Source: Vibrio penaeicida
Lineage (GTDB): Bacteria; Pseudomonadota; Gammaproteobacteria; Enterobacterales; Vibrionaceae
Length of the DNA: 64,000 nucleotides
Reading direction: 5' to 3'
Assembly (NCBI RefSeq): GCF_002933855.1
Contig: NZ_BFAQ01000029.1
Coordinates: 1 to 64,000 of the forward strand
Each line of letters starts with the position of its first letter. Position 1 is the first letter of the stretch. Positions 62,355 to 64,000 of this stretch are shown here, in pieces. The position numbers and the translations under genes were made by a program. The notes beneath the pieces are model-generated. The model was not told the origin of the DNA. It saw only the letters and a list, made by a program, of their open reading frames with translations, and did no database searches.

Positions 62355-63356
62355 TTACCCCTCCTGATGAAAGCCGATGGAATGCGCGGGTGTGTCAATT
62401 AGAGGCTTTAACCTATCGTCTGCTTTCATAATTGTCAGCGTCGCACCGTGCATTTCCAAAGAGGTAAAATAGTCACCAACATATTGGCGATGAATACGGA
62501 TGCTCAGCTGTTCAAGCAGGGATGCTACTTCATGATACAAAATGTGAAGTTCGTTATTCGGAGTTGCTCCTAAGCCAGAAATCAAAACCACCACATCGTC
62601 ACCAGCAGAGAAGGGCAGATCATTAATAACAGCGTCGGTCATGATTTTCGCCATGTCTGCCGCGGAGACTAAATCGCTCACGTCGATTCCTGGCTCACCG
62701 TGGTGCCCGATTCCGACCTCCATTTTCCCCGGCTCAATATGGAAATTGGGTTTTCCAACGGCAGGAATAACGCAAGGCGATAACCCAATACCAATGCTGC
62801 GAGTATTGTCGATGGCGTGCTGTGCCAGTTCAATAACTGTATCTAAATCGTCGCCTCGAGCTGCCGCTGCGCCGCCTACTTTCCACATAAGAATTTCGCC
62901 AGCAACACCGCGTCGCTTTTCTAAATCACTTGGAGGAGCGGAAGGAACATCGTCATTTGCTACGACAGTTTTAATGGTAATGCCTTGCTTATCAGCCATT
63001 TTACAGGCCATTTTGACGTTCATGTTATCGCCAGCATAATTACCATATAAACATGCGACTCCTTTACCAGAATCTGCGGCTTTGGCGGCATCTAAAAAGC
63101 TGATCGCAGTCGGAGAAGAAAAAATTTCACCTATGGCTACAGCATTCAATAAATTTTGCCCTACATACCCTAAAAAAGCGGGTTCGTGACCAGAACCACC
63201 CCCCGTAATCACACCTACTTTTTCTGTATGTTGTTGGCTACTTTTAACTACTCTTGGGTTGTCGGTAGCGGTGATATAGTGCGGATAAGCAGAGAGGTAC
63301 CCCTTTAGAGAGTCTTCGACGACTTGATCGGGGTCATTGATGATTCTTTGCATCAT
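62355..63356 (-). CDS. DhaK-type kinase subunit (triose/tetrose sugar kinase)
   Basis: Substrate-binding subunit that forms a hemiaminal with dihydroxyacetone or a tetrulose. 333 residues with TGGGSGHEPAFLGYVG and the covalent His in GIGHHGEPG. The neighbouring RpiB-like isomerase favours a ketotetrose such as erythrulose over dihydroxyacetone, by analogy with LerK/DerK pathways. I chose ATG 63356 (MMQRIIND) on family alignment; ATG 63368 is also possible. Confidence 0.82.
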   Translation of the reverse strand: MMQRIINDPDQVVEDSLKGYLSAYPHYITATDNPRVVKSSQQHTEKVGVITGGGSGHEPAFLGYVGQNLLNAVAIGEIFSSPTAISFLDAAKAADSGKGVACLYGNYAGDNMNVKMACKMADKQGITIKTVVANDDVPSAPPSDLEKRRGVAGEILMWKVGGAAAARGDDLDTVIELAQHAIDNTRSIGIGLSPCVIPAVGKPNFHIEPGKMEVGIGHHGEPGIDVSDLVSAADMAKIMTDAVINDLPFSAGDDVVVLISGLGATPNNELHILYHEVASLLEQLSIRIHRQYVGDYFTSLEMHGATLTIMKADDRLKPLIDTPAHSIGFHQEG

Positions 63357-63441
63357 AGCAGGTTCCATCCTTCTATTTTTAATATAGGGTCAGCTAACGT
63401 TACTTCAATTGAGAATAAATAACGTTACATTAGGTTAAATT

Positions 63442-63906
63442 TTAGTCTTTCTTACTCGAAGCATTTTCATAAAATTGAATTCGTTCAACTTTTGGACCTG
63501 ATCGTCCTGCTTCAAACTCGGATTCAAGGAAAGCTTTGACAATCTCTTTAGCCAATTCAGACCCAACCACCCTTGCCCCCAATGTAAGAATTTGGGCGTT
63601 GTTGCTTTTCCTAGCGCGCTGAGCTGAATAGGTATCATGAGCCTGAGCCGCACGAATTCCAGTCACTTTATTAGCCGTAATGGCCATGCCAATTCCAGTA
63701 CCGCAAAGCAGTATCCCACGCTGGTGTTTGCCTGATTGAATGGATGTTGCCAGCTCAAAAGCAACGTCTGGATAACTGGTGTCGTCAACGCATAGATCAC
63801 CATAGTCTTCTACTTCAAAGCCTTGCTCTTTTAGAAATACCATGATGATGTTCTTCAATTCCGTTGCCGCATCATCACTTCCAATGGCGATTGAAAAATC
63901 GTCCAT
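63442..63906 (-). CDS. RpiB-family sugar-phosphate isomerase
   Basis: Aldose-ketose isomerase of the RpiB/LacAB family, 154 residues. CGTGIGMAITANK holds the catalytic Cys region, and AHDTYSAQRARKSNNAQILTLG (core AHDTYSAQRARKSNN) is typical. In tetritol pathways such enzymes (EryI/DerI) isomerise erythrulose 4-phosphate to erythrose 4-phosphate, which fits the downstream kinase genes; ribose 5-phosphate is the alternative. ATG 63906 follows GAGGAGG. Confidence 0.83.
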   Translation of the reverse strand: MDDFSIAIGSDDAATELKNIIMVFLKEQGFEVEDYGDLCVDDTSYPDVAFELATSIQSGKHQRGILLCGTGIGMAITANKVTGIRAAQAHDTYSAQRARKSNNAQILTLGARVVGSELAKEIVKAFLESEFEAGRSGPKVERIQFYENASSKKD

Positions 63907-63942
63907 CCTGCCTCCTCATGTATGTCCATGTGATTTCTATAT

Positions 63943-63956
63943 TGAACATATGAACA
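63943..63956. promoter_or_regulatory. direct repeat TGAACA-TA-TGAACA upstream of rpiB-like gene
   Basis: TGAACA occurs at 63943 and 63951, an 8-base direct repeat in the AT-rich region 37 bases before the start. Possible operator of a DeoR- or SorC-type regulator; weak evidence. Confidence 0.3.
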
Positions 63957-64000
63957 CATTGATTTTCGTTTGTTATCCCTAGATTGTTGTAAAAATAGTC

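Overview
The window reads as a chromosomal segment of a Vibrio (Gammaproteobacteria, Vibrionaceae). The gene order tyrS, dacB, OmpU-type porin, greA, yhbY, rlmE, ftsH, folP, glmM, secG, tRNA-Leu, tRNA-fMet, rimP, nusA, infB, rbfA, truB, rpsO, pnp, nlpI, ubiV, ubiU, rocS, ubiT, then holD, rimI and prfC is, from memory, the V. cholerae VC0631-VC0659 arrangement. Assignment to Vibrio is inference from synteny and protein sequence; the species cannot be named from here.

Layout. 1-1323: right-hand part of an IS3-family (IS150-type) insertion sequence, cut by the window edge. 1368-7118: M23 peptidase, tyrS, a DUF454 membrane protein with a strong Fur-box match, a short MgtE-like transporter with a structured leader, and dacB. 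7228-26124: housekeeping block (cell wall, membrane protein quality control, folate, translation and RNA decay) with two tRNAs, a MITE-like element and the hairpin leader of pnp. 26185-31482: the ubiUVT genes for oxygen-independent ubiquinone synthesis, with rocS between ubiU and ubiT. 31508-35008: an octanucleotide repeat and a histone-deacetylase-like amidohydrolase/MFS/LuxR cluster. 35947-43822: an accessory catabolic cluster (split transketolase, two dehydrogenases, LysR regulator, TRAP transporter). 43906-44737: holD and rimI. 44819-59431: material between rimI and prfC: a GGDEF-EAL protein, a solute-binding protein, and an accessory island. 60003-61592: prfC. 61704-63906: a DhaK/DhaL-like kinase with RpiB, probably for tetrose or triose sugars, continuing past the right edge.

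The most interesting part is the island at about 48.2-59.5 kb. It encodes a large lipoprotein followed by a TonB-dependent receptor, a PKD-like/DUF1566 lipoprotein overlapping a second DUF1566 protein, a minimal AraC regulator, and a kexin-like S8 serine protease lipoprotein followed one base later by a small propeptide-like protein. Its three likely transcription starts each carry a Fur-box-like sequence. I infer an iron-starvation system in which outer-membrane lipoproteins and a protease work with a TonB receptor, possibly to take iron or heme from a protein. I do not know a described system with this composition; novelty was not searched.

Two further points stand out. The leader of the short mgtE-like gene holds a 14-codon ORF with a Pro-Pro pair and two mutually exclusive hairpins, as in translation-coupled attenuation. 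The transketolase/TRAP cluster shows a repeated TTAA-N7-TTAA motif in front of both of its operons, a candidate shared LysR operator.
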